64,000 bases of DNA, from contig CM061141.1 of NCBI GenBank assembly GCA_030789695.1, positions 166,415,079-166,479,078 on the forward strand. Reading direction: 5' to 3'. This DNA is from Scilla litardierei (Eukaryota; Streptophyta; Magnoliopsida; Asparagales; Asparagaceae). Position numbers and translations under genes: made by a program. Under the pieces are notes generated by a model that was given only the letters and a program-made list of their open reading frames with translations, did no database searches and had not been told where the DNA came from. This document shows positions 54,785 through 64,000 of this stretch, piece after piece (positions within the stretch are counted from its first letter, which is position 1; the number at the start of each line of letters is the position of its first letter).

Positions 54785-55163
54785 TGATCGAATGGGTTAA
54801 AGGAAGGAGAAGGAGGTTACCTTAACAGGAATCTGAAGGGAGGAAGCGAAGGGGAATTCGCAGGTACTCGCAAGAACATGATATGATCGAAAAACGCGAA
54901 AGATCAAACTCGGAAGGGCAGCGTATTTATATAAGGAGCAATCCCAGAATCGGGTCCGTCCAAAAGAGGGCACGTGGTGACATGTGACGACCGATGGTTC
55001 TTCGAATCCCGTACCCACGGGTGGGAGAAGTTCACCCGGGCAGTGTCATGATGGCTCCCATTCAATGGCATTTTCTCGACTCACGCGCCTGTCAAGATCC
55101 ACACAAGTCACATCGCCTGATCAGAAACGGTAGAATCCGAATGGCACGAGCGATGGGGGCAAT
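54785..55163 (-). promoter_or_regulatory. G3 antisense-gene promoter region, cut off by T1
   Basis: This is G3 sequence between T1 and the 3' LTR, equivalent to 6843-7226 in G1. On the minus strand TATATAAATA lies at 54933-54924. Its distance to the ATG at 45043 without T1 would be about 160 bp. 'gatgggggcaat' at 55152-55163 is the polypurine tract before the LTR. Confidence 0.6.
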
Positions 55164-56115
55164 TGATACAACCATTTGGAGACGGCCCAAGAACAAGCAG
55201 CCCAGGCCCATGCTTGAAGCTGGAGGCCCACAGATGGAATTCGGCCCGACCGTCGAAGCCCGCACCAGGACCCGGAATCGGGTTGAGCACGACCGAAATG
55301 TGCGGCCCATCGGCCCACATCAGCGGGAGCTAACCGCTCCCCAAAGAATGCCCCCTTAACGACCATTAAGGGGCCCCATTAACCGACCTCCACGGTGCAT
55401 GTTGGCGCCTTGAAGGAGGCGGATCATGGAGGTGGAGAGTGGGGAACGTGGAGGGGGAGCAATCGTGGGATGATCCCTATAAAGGGATTCGGGAGGCAAC
55501 CGAGAAAAGGGATCTCATCCTAGATACCGAGAGGCAGATGTATTCTATTCAAAGACCTTGTTTTCCATTCTAAATTCCCTCATATAACTCGGTCCGAGGA
55601 CTTGTGTATTGGCCTCCCCAAGAGCCATACCGATCCCACCGAGCATTACTTAGATCCGTTCTGACTTAGGCATCGGAGGGGATTTGGCCGGAACCAAGGT
55701 CCGGCCCCCCTAACGAGTTTCTTCGTCCGTCCAGGTTAAACAGACCCCACGGTGCCGAGGCTACCCTTCAGCACCTCATCGACCGAGGCCGAGCGCTCTT
55801 GTCAGAGAGCCAGCTCGCCCAACGAGGCCACTCGCCCCTGACGAGCTCCTTCGTCGGTTCAGGTTAAGCGAACCCCGTGGTGCCGAGGTTACCCCTTAGC
55901 ACCTCATCAACCGAGGCCAAGCGCTCCCGTCAACAAGCCCGCTCACCCACGACCCACCAAGGCTACCCTTTGGAGGGCCGACGTAAGGATCCGAGCTACC
56001 TCTGTCGGGCAAATCATACAACTGACAGAACCAAGGGGTCCCACCTGCCCCCTTGACCACGTTGACCCATCACCCAGTGGTCAACGATTCAGCGGTGAGA
56101 AAGCACCTCTAAACA
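55164..56115 (+). repeat. G3 3' LTR (952 bp)
   Basis: Starts TGATACAACC, ends TCTAAACA, followed by aaagc. TATAAA is at 55478-55483. It aligns with the 5' LTR throughout. Confidence 0.9.
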
Positions 56116-56477
56116 AAAGCAATCCAAATTTGTGACCACTTGCAGCAAGTTTTCCAAACTATGAATTTGAAGACTACCGCGAGCCGTCTAATAAACGCTT
56201 AATTCGACAAACCTTTCCTGACTTCCCTTTAACAAATTGGGTGGTTGCTCTACGCAAACATCATCATCAAGGATGTCATAAAGGAAAGCATTCTTGATGT
56301 CAATACAATGTAAGAGCAAACAATAAGTAGATGAAAAGTCTTACACAGATTATGTTCACGACACGAGAGAAAATGTTCTGGTAATCAACGCTATTCCTTT
56401 GAGAATATTCATTGGTGATCAAACGAGCCTTTGTTCCGGTAAGTGCCCCATCTGGATTAAGCCTGACCTTGTAGACC
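56116..56477 (-). pseudogene. copia-2 RT, N-terminal part
   Basis: Reading down from 56477: VYKVRLNPDGALTGTKARLI, then NEYSQRNSVDYQNIFSRVV, then a broken KNAFL-type block and KSGKVCRIKRLLDGSR, FGKLAASGHKFGL. This is a copia reverse transcriptase from the fingers to just before the YVDD block. It continues without loss at 31257 across G3. Two or more frameshifts are present. Confidence 0.75.
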
Positions 56478-57312
56478 TGTTTACGGGTGTTTTCTTACCG
56501 CTAATTGTTGACCAGAGGACGGGAGGTCGACGGGAGGTCAACGTGGTTAACGAGACGTGTGGGACCCCAGGATCGGATGTGGTGAGAAACGCATGGATCC
56601 ACGCGTCGGCTTGCCGAAGGGTAGCCTCGGCGAAGCGGCAGCCTCCTTGTGGTGGGGACGAGTGGGCTCGTGGCCGAGGTCGGTCGGCTGCGTTTGGTAG
56701 GACACTGAGGGGTAGCCTTGATGCCGCTGGATCTGCCCGACCTGGATAGACGAGAAAGCTCATCAGGGGGGTCGGACCTTGGTTCCGACCAAGTCCCCTT
56801 CGATGCCTAAGTCAGAACGGGTCTGAAGGGAGCTTGGCATGATCGGTACGGCTCGCGGGGAGGCCGGTACGCTAGTCCTCGAACCGAGCTATAGAGAGGA
56901 AATGTAAGGTGAAAGACAAAGTCATTAAGTAGAATACCTCCGTGTTTCGGTGTCCGGGAAGTGGTCCTTGGTACACCGCCCCTCGAGTTCTTTTATAGGA
57001 GTCCTCCCATGTTCGCTTCCCCTCAACGTCCCCTCCTTCTGCCCCATGATCCACCTCCTTGATGGCGTCTTCATGGGTCATGAAGGTGGGCGTAATGGGG
57101 CCCCTTAGTGGTGATTAAGGAGGCACACATTCAGGGGAGCGGTTAGCTCCTGCTAATCATGGGCTGATGGGGGTGCCTGCCTCGATCGGGACCGACCCGG
57201 CTCCAACCCATCGTGGGGGCCTCATTGTTGGGTCCACTCTCCTTCGAGGCCGCCTGCTTTTGATGTGGGCTTGGGTCACCCGATCTTGGGCCCTTTTAGA
57301 ATGGTCGTATCA
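56478..57312 (-). repeat. G4 3' LTR (835 bp)
   Basis: Starts TGTTTACGGG, ends GTATCA. It aligns best with G1 LTRs in the same orientation. The left flank is copia-2 ('gtagacc'). Confidence 0.85.
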
Positions 57313-57543
57313 ATTACCCCATCGCTCGGGCCATTCGGATTCTGTCGATTCGGTTCGGGCGATGTGACTGGTGTGGATTTTGACAGGTGTGTAAGTCGAG
57401 GCAGTGTCATTAAATGAATGCCATCATGACGCTGCCTGATTGGACTTCTTCCGCCCTTGGGAGCGGAACTCGAAGTGCCATCCGCCGCCAGATAGTGCCA
57501 TGCGTCCTCCGTTGAACGGCACAGATTCTGAGATTGTTCCTCG

Positions 57544-57549
57544 TATAAA
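57544..57549 (+). promoter_or_regulatory. TATA box of the G4 antisense gene
   Basis: TATAAA, 152 bp before the ATG at 57696; identical spacing to G1. Sequence around it ('ctcgtataaagac') is also conserved. Confidence 0.65.
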
Positions 57550-57695
57550 GACGCCGCCCTTTGCAGATTTGATTTTTTGGCTTTTCGATCGGACCCTATT
57601 CTTGCGAGTGCTGGTGAATTCTCATTCGTCTTTCTCCCTCGGTCTCCCTTCAAGGTAATCCCCTTTTCTTCCTCCTGCCTCACTTGATCTGTCCC

Positions 57696-58267
57696 ATGGC
57701 TGCACTAAGGATACGAGGTATCGCTCGTGGGTCCAGGGTTCCCCCGGTTTCAGAGTCTGGTAACCTTCCGATCTCGGGGCCCGGTAATCCCTCGGCTCTC
57801 CGTCCTGCTTCTGACAAGGGGAAGGGCTTGCTGTTTGAAGATCAGGCCCGTGGAGATGATGCTCAATCGACGGAGAGGTTCGATGTTCCTCCGATGGTCC
57901 TTAGGTCATCGTCCACTGTCCCTTTCTTGACGGCCGAGGAGATCAGGGCGAAGTACTAGTACCACCCGTACGACGTCTGGGTCCCTTTTGGTGACGAGAG
58001 GATCTGTTTTCCAGTGAGCAGCGAGGCCGACGTGTACGTCGAGATGTTTCACATGTGGCTCCACTCCCCTCCACCCTTTCATCATCCAGGTCATGGAGTT
58101 CTTGATGGTGGCCTTGTGCGCTGGTCAGGTTCGTCATGATCTGTAGCGTGTATGGCTTAGAGCCGACCTTGCCCCTCTTTTTCTACTATTTCCGGGTTCA
58201 GACGGTCGGCCGAGGGTCATGGCAGCACATCCGCGTTCAAGCAGGGAGGGAATGTCTGCTAGGTCTG
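57696..58267 (+). pseudogene. G4 antisense gene, exon 1 (partial)
   Basis: Starts MAALRIRGIARGSRVPP. The conserved domain FDVPPMVLRSSSTVPF follows, then a TAG at 57957-57959 replaces Leu/Cys in EKYLCHPYD. A deletion of about 30 bp near 58115 removes part of the CQLTPYSIAALV segment. FFYYFRVQTVGRGSWQHI is kept. It is cut by the insertion at 58268. Confidence 0.7.
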
Positions 58268-60168
58268 AAGGGTTTTGGCGAACCCTCAGAGCTCAGACTG
58301 TGCCCGTCCTAAGTCAGACGGACCAGAGAGGCATAAAATGCTGCGGAAAATAAAGCATGCTAGCTAAACATTTTAGTTAGGCCCTGAGAGAGCCAGAACC
58401 TAGCTCGATCTATGCCAACTTAGGTGGGTCTAGCCCACCCCAAGAGGGATCTATCCTACTACGACGAAATTAAATTACACTAAAAGGCTTAAAGAACATA
58501 CCCGGAATCTTGGCCCTGGAGCAGGCAAGATGTACTATACCAACTTCTTGTGCTCCTTGTAGTCGAGCCGCCTCGCGCCTTCGAACCGATCTACCTGAGC
58601 CGCCTCCAAGCCGATCACTTGCCGAAGAAAGTTTCACTTGAGCAGACCCGTGTCTTAGACGTCTGGATCCAATCCAAACCTCCTCGTAGTCTTGCTAGGA
58701 CCCGACAGGAGGATAGGAAGAGAAAGAGGAGATGAATTTAAATTCACGATCGAGCGTGCTAAAAAATCAGGAGCTTCTCTAATCGATCGCTAGGTGTGTT
58801 TTTCAACGAAGAGAGTGCACCCCTATTTATATAGGGAGTCGGCACCTCTCTTTTTGTCACGAGAAATGTGGGACAAAACAAAATTAAAAGAGAATTAATT
58901 TAATTAATTGAAGTTAGTAAGCCTTTCACAAAGGCCAACTTCAACCAATTAATTCTCCCTCACCATCGAGCTTCAGAGACGATACAAGTTATCAGTTCGA
59001 AGGGATTCGAATGGTGAACGCGTAGGAACGAACGGCGATGAATTCCGACTTCGTTTGACCCCTCAAACAATTGCCCAAAGTAAGCAAAAAAGTAAATTTT
59101 TGTAGCGGTCAAAAGGGTTTCCAAAAAACCCTAATTAACTTAAGTTGCGGGCGCACCCGCTATGCTTCGCAGGCGCACCCGCCAAGGCATATGGGCGCGC
59201 CCAAGATGGGCACGCCCGGGACAGGCGGGCGTGCCCGCTGTTTCCAGCGGGCCGTGCCCGCTGAGTCGCCCGCTGGTTCAGCGGGTCGCGCCCGTTGGAC
59301 TCAGCGGGTGGCACCCATTGGTTTAGCGTGCCACGCCCTTTCTCTTAGCGGGTGGACCCGCTTGCCCAAGTGGGTCTAACCCACTCTTTCCTTTGACTGT
59401 TTTTGCGTTCCTGGGCTCGTTTGAGCTCCGTTTTCGACGCAGTTTGAACCTGCGATTAGACCGGGACGATCCCGTCATCCAGGTAACCTTTTTAACGCGT
59501 TTATTCTTATTAAATATGGTCATAAATAATTTACAAAACATTTAATCTTGTTTGCATCATATGCAAAATTGTCCCATATTAAATTGAACTCGCAACTAAC
59601 TTGTGAACTTCATTTATTCCATTTCATCAAATGAATTCCTCTTAACATTCTTCCTATTACTAAGACATGGATACAACTCAGTGTGAGACCCTACAGCCTG
59701 ACCCTACTACAGGTTGGGGCTCGAAACCCCTAGACGACGATAACCACGAGTAGCAAGTGTCGTCCCTATTTCAGAATCATTCTAACGTGATCGACCCAAT
59801 GACAAACATCATTGGGATCACTCTGACTGTGTGAGTGATGAATTCTACCGTTTTAATCCCTTCGTCATGACTGTGTCTCTACATGGCCTAGGGTATGGTT
59901 TACCGTCAACCCCAATAGCCAGCATTAATCAGTATATAGCGGTCTTTGTTGTATTCACGTTGTACATCCTACAACGTACCCCGGCCGAGGATTGACACAA
60001 AGTCCATACTGATCCTGTAATGGTCTATTTTCGATTGTACGCTTTGTCGTGCACGTAGTCTTGTTCGTGCACGTATTTATTTTAGACTTTGTCTGTATCC
60101 GAACCCTATGGTGTGATATGCCGTGGTGACCCTCTCGAAGAGTATTAAATTGTGGAATTGATTTGGAA
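58268..60168 (-). mobile_element. unclassified LTR-like insertion in G4
   Basis: Starts TGAAGGGTTTTGG in the middle of the G4 antisense gene. On the minus strand CTCCCTATATAAATAG at 58846-58831 is a strong TATA box, which suggests a minus-strand LTR. There is no coding similarity. The end near 60168 is set by the proposed start of the T2 LTR. I do not recognise the family. Confidence 0.4.
59148..59383. repeat. GC-rich cluster of GCGGG...CCCGC palindromes
   Basis: About ten imperfect copies of units such as 'gcgggcgcacccgct' and 'cagcgggtcgcgcccgttgg', 18-25 bp apart, stand out in otherwise AT-rich sequence. Many can form short hairpins. The translation through them is not a gene. Confidence 0.65.
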
Positions 60169-60594
60169 TGTCATTTCATGGGTCGTTCTCCCACGATTTG
60201 ACTTTGTTTGATGAGACGTCGCGATTTTCACTTTTGTCGTGAGGCTTTTTTTTTAATTTCGTTTCTCGACGTCGAAATTGTGATCTGTCTTCTTAGTTGC
60301 ATTTCTCTCGTCCGTGCGGTCACCCCAATATTTATTTCACGATTTTTGGGATTCGTTTGACCAACTTTCACTTTTTGGACCAACCTATTATACTTTTAAC
60401 CCTAAGTATCACATTCTATTATTCTCTAATAATGGATTAATAATAATTTACATCAGATATTTGACTTAGTCTTTGTTAAACCCCCCTTTGGCCGCACTCA
60501 AACCCACGCATGGGAGAGAGAGTATGGGGATTTGAATTTTCTTTTAATAACAAATTCTTAAACAAACCCACTACCCACGTGATAGCCCATGCCC

Positions 60595-60600
60595 TATAAA
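60595..60600 (+). promoter_or_regulatory. T2 LTR TATA box
   Basis: TATAAA within 'gccctataaaatatc', followed by the C-rich leader as in T1. It is about 1.0 kb before the candidate intron donor. Confidence 0.55.
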
Positions 60601-61596
60601 ATATCAACATAGGTTTACAAAATTTTCACAACACCAAACTTGGAGCCGCCAGCCCTAACCCTATTCCACGCAAAAAACCCCCGAGCGCCCTATATCCTGC
60701 ACTCTCCGACCTCAAACCGCCGCCGACCGGCCTCCTCTCTCATCCCTGACCATCCTCCGACGTGCCCCCGCCCTCAGGCCATCGTTGCTCCACTGCTAGC
60801 CGCCGGAAACGCCGCCTGCAGCTACAAAATTTGCAGCAACAGCAGGAGCGGCCACCGCCGCCGCAGCCCCCTCCGGTGTCTGTCGCCGCGAAATTCGCAA
60901 CAGCAGCAGCGGCGGCCACTGCCGCCACTGCCACTGCTGCCGCTGCCCCCTCCGGTGTCTGTCGACCCCCTTGGCCCCTCGCTGCTGTCTGGGTTCCCCC
61001 TCAGGCCGTCCAAGCTTGAAACAGCGAGTGTTTCCGCTGTTTTGCATTTTTACGACGTATCGACACGTCGTATCACCTCTTCGCCGTCCCCTCTTGCTGT
61101 GGGGATCTTCCGATAGTCCTCTACATCTCATATGGGTGTTTCCCGACGTTACGATCATCCCCATCAACGATCAACGTCGTAGACTTCGTGTACATCGACC
61201 CGTTCGTCTCGGTTCGTTGTTACAGCTTCCCAGAAGCCGTACAAACGTCTACCGATCTCTTGCTTGCTATTTGGAATCTTGCTCACAGATCTGGTCGATG
61301 TCCAAGGATTGGCAATCATAGGAATCTATTTTGGAATCTGGACTAGGAGCGCGTTCTATTATTCCAACCCCTGGCGTCGCTACCCGACGCCAGTGTAGCT
61401 CTCGTGTCGTGTAAGGGTAACTTTCTGAACACTTAGGACCCCTAACCAATGCATGCTAATGAAGATAAAAATCGGTAATTTAATTGTCTGATAAATCACT
61501 AATGAAGATAATTTAATTTGGGACTGTAGGCTGGAGATCCGAGCACATATGTAGATTGGACTGATTGGACGGTGTATTCAGAACAGTTGATTTCAG

Positions 61597-62293
61597 GCAA
61601 GTGAAACTAGCCAATTTATGCTTTAGGCCATGTTTTAGGCCATTCTCCATTTTTAGCGTAAAAGAGACTAGGCGATGAAATGATACTCGCCTAGACGCAA
61701 CTTTAAGATCTAGCTTGACAACAAAGCTAGATATGTCACCCTGCTATGTCATCCATGCATTTTTGCCTATTACGTTTAATTTCCATAACCGTACGCTCTT
61801 TACTTTTGCTCTGCCATGCCTGTCACGTTTAATTTCCTTATCTGTATGCACATTAATTGTACCCATGCCATGTCATGCATCCTGATGTCAATCCATGCTT
61901 GAATGTTGCATTCGTAGCACACGCTACTTGTACTTGCTTGTTAAGGCTAGGCACCTGTGTTGCAGGCACAACCCTATGCCAAATACACTTCCTGGCTCGT
62001 GATCCAGAAGCGGGCTACATGTGTTGGTCAAAAACCAATGCCCGATTACACGTGGAGGCGTAGGGTTAAGCGATCACTTGAGCTTAGGAGTTGGCCCGTA
62101 CAGCCACTCCACCCAAAAGGCGTAAAATCTGTGCACGACGTGTTACTTGACTTGTAAAATCCATGTGAATGTTTACTAGCTTTGCTACCTTGCCATGTCA
62201 TATTTGTTGCACGTTACTACTTGTTGCATTCATATCTTAAACTGCCATGTCATCGCATAATTTTAGAACTGCTAGGTTGTTTCCTTCTTTTAG
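61597..62293 (+). other. candidate GC-AG leader intron in T2 LTR
   Basis: Begins GCAAGTG after TTTCAG and ends GTTTCCTTCTTTTAG before TTTCCTTGCACAAG (697 bp). Donor and the exon after the acceptor are the same as in T1 while the interior is diverged. Confidence 0.55.
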
Positions 62294-62355
62294 TTTCCTT
62301 GCACAAGTCTCTTGTAGACTTGCTGACATGCGCCCTCGTCTCTTTTGGGTGTCGC

Positions 62356-62463
62356 ATGATATTTGCTGAGCCAGAGTCCGTTGCTGAGGATGAGGTGTTT
62401 GCTGACTTTGAGCCTGGGTCCACCGTTGACGTGGAGTACGAGGACACCGGCGACCAGTCGTAG
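62356..62463 (+). CDS. 35-codon acidic mini-ORF in T2 LTR
   Basis: Reads MIFAEPESVAEDEVFADFEP and ends EDTGDQS with TAG at 62461-62463, 343 bp before the LTR end. Same length and ending as the T1 mini-ORF. Net charge is strongly negative. Not similar to any family I know. Confidence 0.5.
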   Translation: MIFAEPESVAEDEVFADFEPGSTVDVEYEDTGDQS

Positions 62464-62952
62464 ACATTTCCTTCGTTGTTGCTTTCTGCTTATTTGTCGC
62501 TAGTTTGTCGGTGCGTGGAACATTTCTTTCTGTACGTTGATTATTTCTGTTGGCCATGCTTGGGCCTTTTAGACTCTTCTTTTTAGCCTGGTGGCTTTTC
62601 TGTGATGTTGGAATTTATTGTGGACATTCTGAGATTGAAATAACTTTTATCTGTCTCTTTTCTTTATTATTATTTTTGTTCTGCTTCACATTTGCAATGA
62701 CCTATACTTGGTTATTCCAGACGCTTTACAGACTGGAGCCTCACAGCTCCATGTCTGAGTGGACTTCTCACGCATCGCCTCTATTTTAGGGAAGCGGGTC
62801 GTGACAGGTTTTATTGGCGGCCCATGCAGGTCTCCTCTTGCAACTGCAAATTATCGGAACAACGATAATAATTATAGAATGTCCATTAAATAAATTAAAA
62901 CATCCAAGTCATAAGCCTTGAGTCTAATTTAGTTCGTTTTATATGTCATTAG

Positions 62953-64000
62953 ATGGCTGGAAGACGACAGACCCGAGCTGGTGGTGGGCCCGACCGTGTT
63001 GCGGTGCCAGATAGAGAGCCTACCAATGCTGAAGTCATGAAGATGATGCATCAGATGATGCAGGTGCAGCAGGGCATGCTCCAGAATGCCCCTCGCTTCG
63101 AGCCGGGAGCGAAGCAGTTTCGGGAGCTGGGCCCGACTTATTTTGATGGATCTGAAGGACCGTTGGCTGCAGGGGAGTGGATTCGGAATATGGAGGACAA
63201 TCTGAGGATGTCGAAGAACAACCCGGCTGGATGGGTTGATTTGGTGAAGAAATAGCTCAAGGATAATGCCCGCAGCTGGTGGGATGCAGAGGAGGAGCTG
63301 TTGGTGAGACCTATTCCTTGGGCTACCTTCAAGGCTAGGTTCGATGAGGAGTATTTTCCGAAGGCTGCCAGGAGGGAGATGTTGCAGCGATTCATTGATC
63401 TGAAGTAGGGAAATCTTTCGATGGACCAGTATCATCAGGAGTTCACCATACTGAGTCGCTTCGCACCGAAGATGGTGCAGGATGCCGAAGAGAAAGCTCA
63501 GAGGTTTCTGCAGGGACTTTCCTTAGATTTGAAGAGCCTGATGTCTTCGTCAGATTTGGAGTCTTATTAGAAGTTGCTGGTAGCTGTTAGGAGGCAGGAG
63601 CTGATCGCGAGCCAGAGGAGAGGGCAGACTTCTGGAGCTGGGAAGAGGCCAATGGAGCAGGTCAGAGCAGTGGTTAGGCCTGGATTCAAGCTAAAGCAGT
63701 CGGTGCAGTTCAAGAGGCCAGGTGGGCCTACTCTGAAGACTTGCCATTTCTGCGGCAAGACTGGACATGTCAAGGAGCAGTGCAGGAAGATGCTGGGACA
63801 GTGCCTGGTTTGTGGTGATCCTGCTCATGTCATGAAGGATTGCCCGAAGTCTAGGCAGCCATGGAAAGGACCAGTTGCAGCTCAGCCATTGCAGGAGAGA
63901 GCACCTGTACCTGCTAGACGTGGGATAGCCCTTGTTCCATATAAGCAGGCTTTTCTGTAGGCTTTTCAGCAGAGTGCACCTGTACCTGCTGGATGTGGGA
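62953..64000 (+). pseudogene. gag: T2 gag (partial, runs off the window)
   Basis: Starts MAGRRQTRAGGGPDRVAVPD, colinear with T1 gag. It has EPTNAEVMKMMHQMMQVQQG, FRELGPTYFDGSEGPLAAGEW, and two CCHC knuckles (CHFCGKTGHVKEQC and CLVCGDPAHVMKDC) near 63740-63845. Four in-frame TAGs occur at 63253-63255, 63406-63408, 63568-63570 and 63958-63960. At the first three T1 has CAG glutamine, so they are C-to-T changes. The frame is otherwise open. The gag/protease junction lies beyond the window. Confidence 0.85.

Larger units (their letters stand above)
31258..56115 (+). mobile_element. gag-only LTR retrotransposon, copy G3, with two nested insertions
   Basis: LTRs at 31258-32210 and 55164-56115 are flanked by the duplication aaagc (31253-31257 and 56116-56120). 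On both sides the flank is the same copia-2 reverse transcriptase, which proves the ends. Without the Athila-like (32838-40317) and T1 (45054-54784) insertions the element is about 7.6 kb: LTR, primer site, gag (32268-32837 and 40318-41416), hairpin array, antisense gene (45043 down to 42892), antisense promoter (54785-55163), LTR. By eye the two LTRs differ at roughly 12-13 places in the first 190 bp. No pol is present. Confidence 0.9.
56478..58267 (-). mobile_element. gag-only LTR retrotransposon, copy G4 (3' part)
   Basis: The 3' LTR at 56478-57312 is followed by the antisense promoter and the start of the antisense gene. It is inserted in copia-2 on its left. At 58268 another element interrupts it, and the remainder is beyond the window. 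Hence no gag or array is visible. Confidence 0.8.
60169..62806 (+). repeat. T2 5' LTR, Tekay-like (left end tentative)
   Basis: Ends GGGTCGTGACA at 62806 before the primer region and gag. The left end is set at TGTCATTTCATGGGTCG, which mirrors the right end; there is no second copy to confirm it. TATAAA is at 60595-60600, a candidate GC-AG intron at 61597-62293 and a mini-ORF at 62356-62463. A C-rich leader with GCC/GCT runs and a duplicated 'cccctccggtgtctgtcg' lies at 60860-60965. Confidence 0.6.

Noticed and set aside
59071..59379. 102-codon ORF through the GC-rich palindromes
   Set aside because: The frame exists only because of the repeats and has no domain. No upstream promoter in the same direction is convincing.
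60640..61321. Alanine/proline-rich ORF in the T2 LTR leader
   Set aside because: GCC/GCT repeats keep several frames and both strands open. There is no domain and no matching frame in T1.
1..64000. tRNA and rRNA genes
   Set aside because: I saw no cloverleaf with a GGTTCRANYCC box or rRNA-like sequence. tRNA-like matches are limited to primer-binding sites.

Overview
This window is intergenic, retroelement-packed nuclear DNA of a flowering plant. Every recognisable protein piece belongs to a plant transposable element (Ty1/copia, Ty3/gypsy of Tekay-like, Athila-like and gag-only Tat/Dasheng-like types, and hAT), and the elements are nested in each other with readable 5-bp target-site duplications (TSDs). 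I see no host gene, tRNA, rRNA or CRISPR array. The species cannot be told from the sequence. Layout: 1-4.2 kb is the 3' part of a decayed copia element on the + strand. 4321-5334 is a 1-kb Tourist/PIF-like non-autonomous DNA transposon with TTA duplications. 6050-17668 is a gag-only gypsy element on the minus strand (copy G1), carrying a 4.6-kb solo-LTR-like insert at 8711-13333. 17993-28224 is a second gag-only copy on the + strand (G2, TSD gaaac), carrying a 2.9-kb solo LTR at 22078-24961. 28570-29351, 31108-31257 and 56116-56477 are pieces of one older minus-strand copia reverse transcriptase (copia-2), split by a hAT element (29352 to about 31107), by a third gag-only copy (G3, 31258-56115, TSD aaagc), and bordered by a fourth (G4, from 56478). 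G3 is itself split by an Athila-like element (32838-40317) and by a nearly intact Tekay-like gypsy element (T1, 45054-54784, minus strand, TSD tgatc). 58268-60168 is an unclassified LTR-like stretch. From about 60.17 kb to the window end is the 5' LTR and gag of a second Tekay-like element (T2). The most notable system is the gag-only family G1-G4. Each sufficiently complete copy has about 0.84-0.95-kb LTRs, a TGGCGCC-type primer-binding site, a gag gene but no protease, reverse transcriptase or integrase, then a tandem array of about 47-bp units that each hold a near-perfect hairpin, and then a gene on the opposite strand. That antisense gene has its own TATA box about 150 bp before its ATG, a conserved N-terminal domain like the plant 'putative gypsy type transposon' family, a lysine-rich patch, a C-terminal coiled coil, and two candidate GT-AG introns at the same places in three copies. 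The element must borrow polymerase functions from another element. The second notable system is in the Tekay-like LTRs. Three different LTR families share a candidate GC-AG leader intron followed by a 34-35-codon acidic mini-ORF, and T1 also has a 115-bp candidate intron exactly at the gag/protease junction. By eye, T1 is the youngest insertion. The gag-only copies and the Athila-like element are older. Many of the nonsense changes are CAG to TAG, as expected from deamination of methylated CHG sites.
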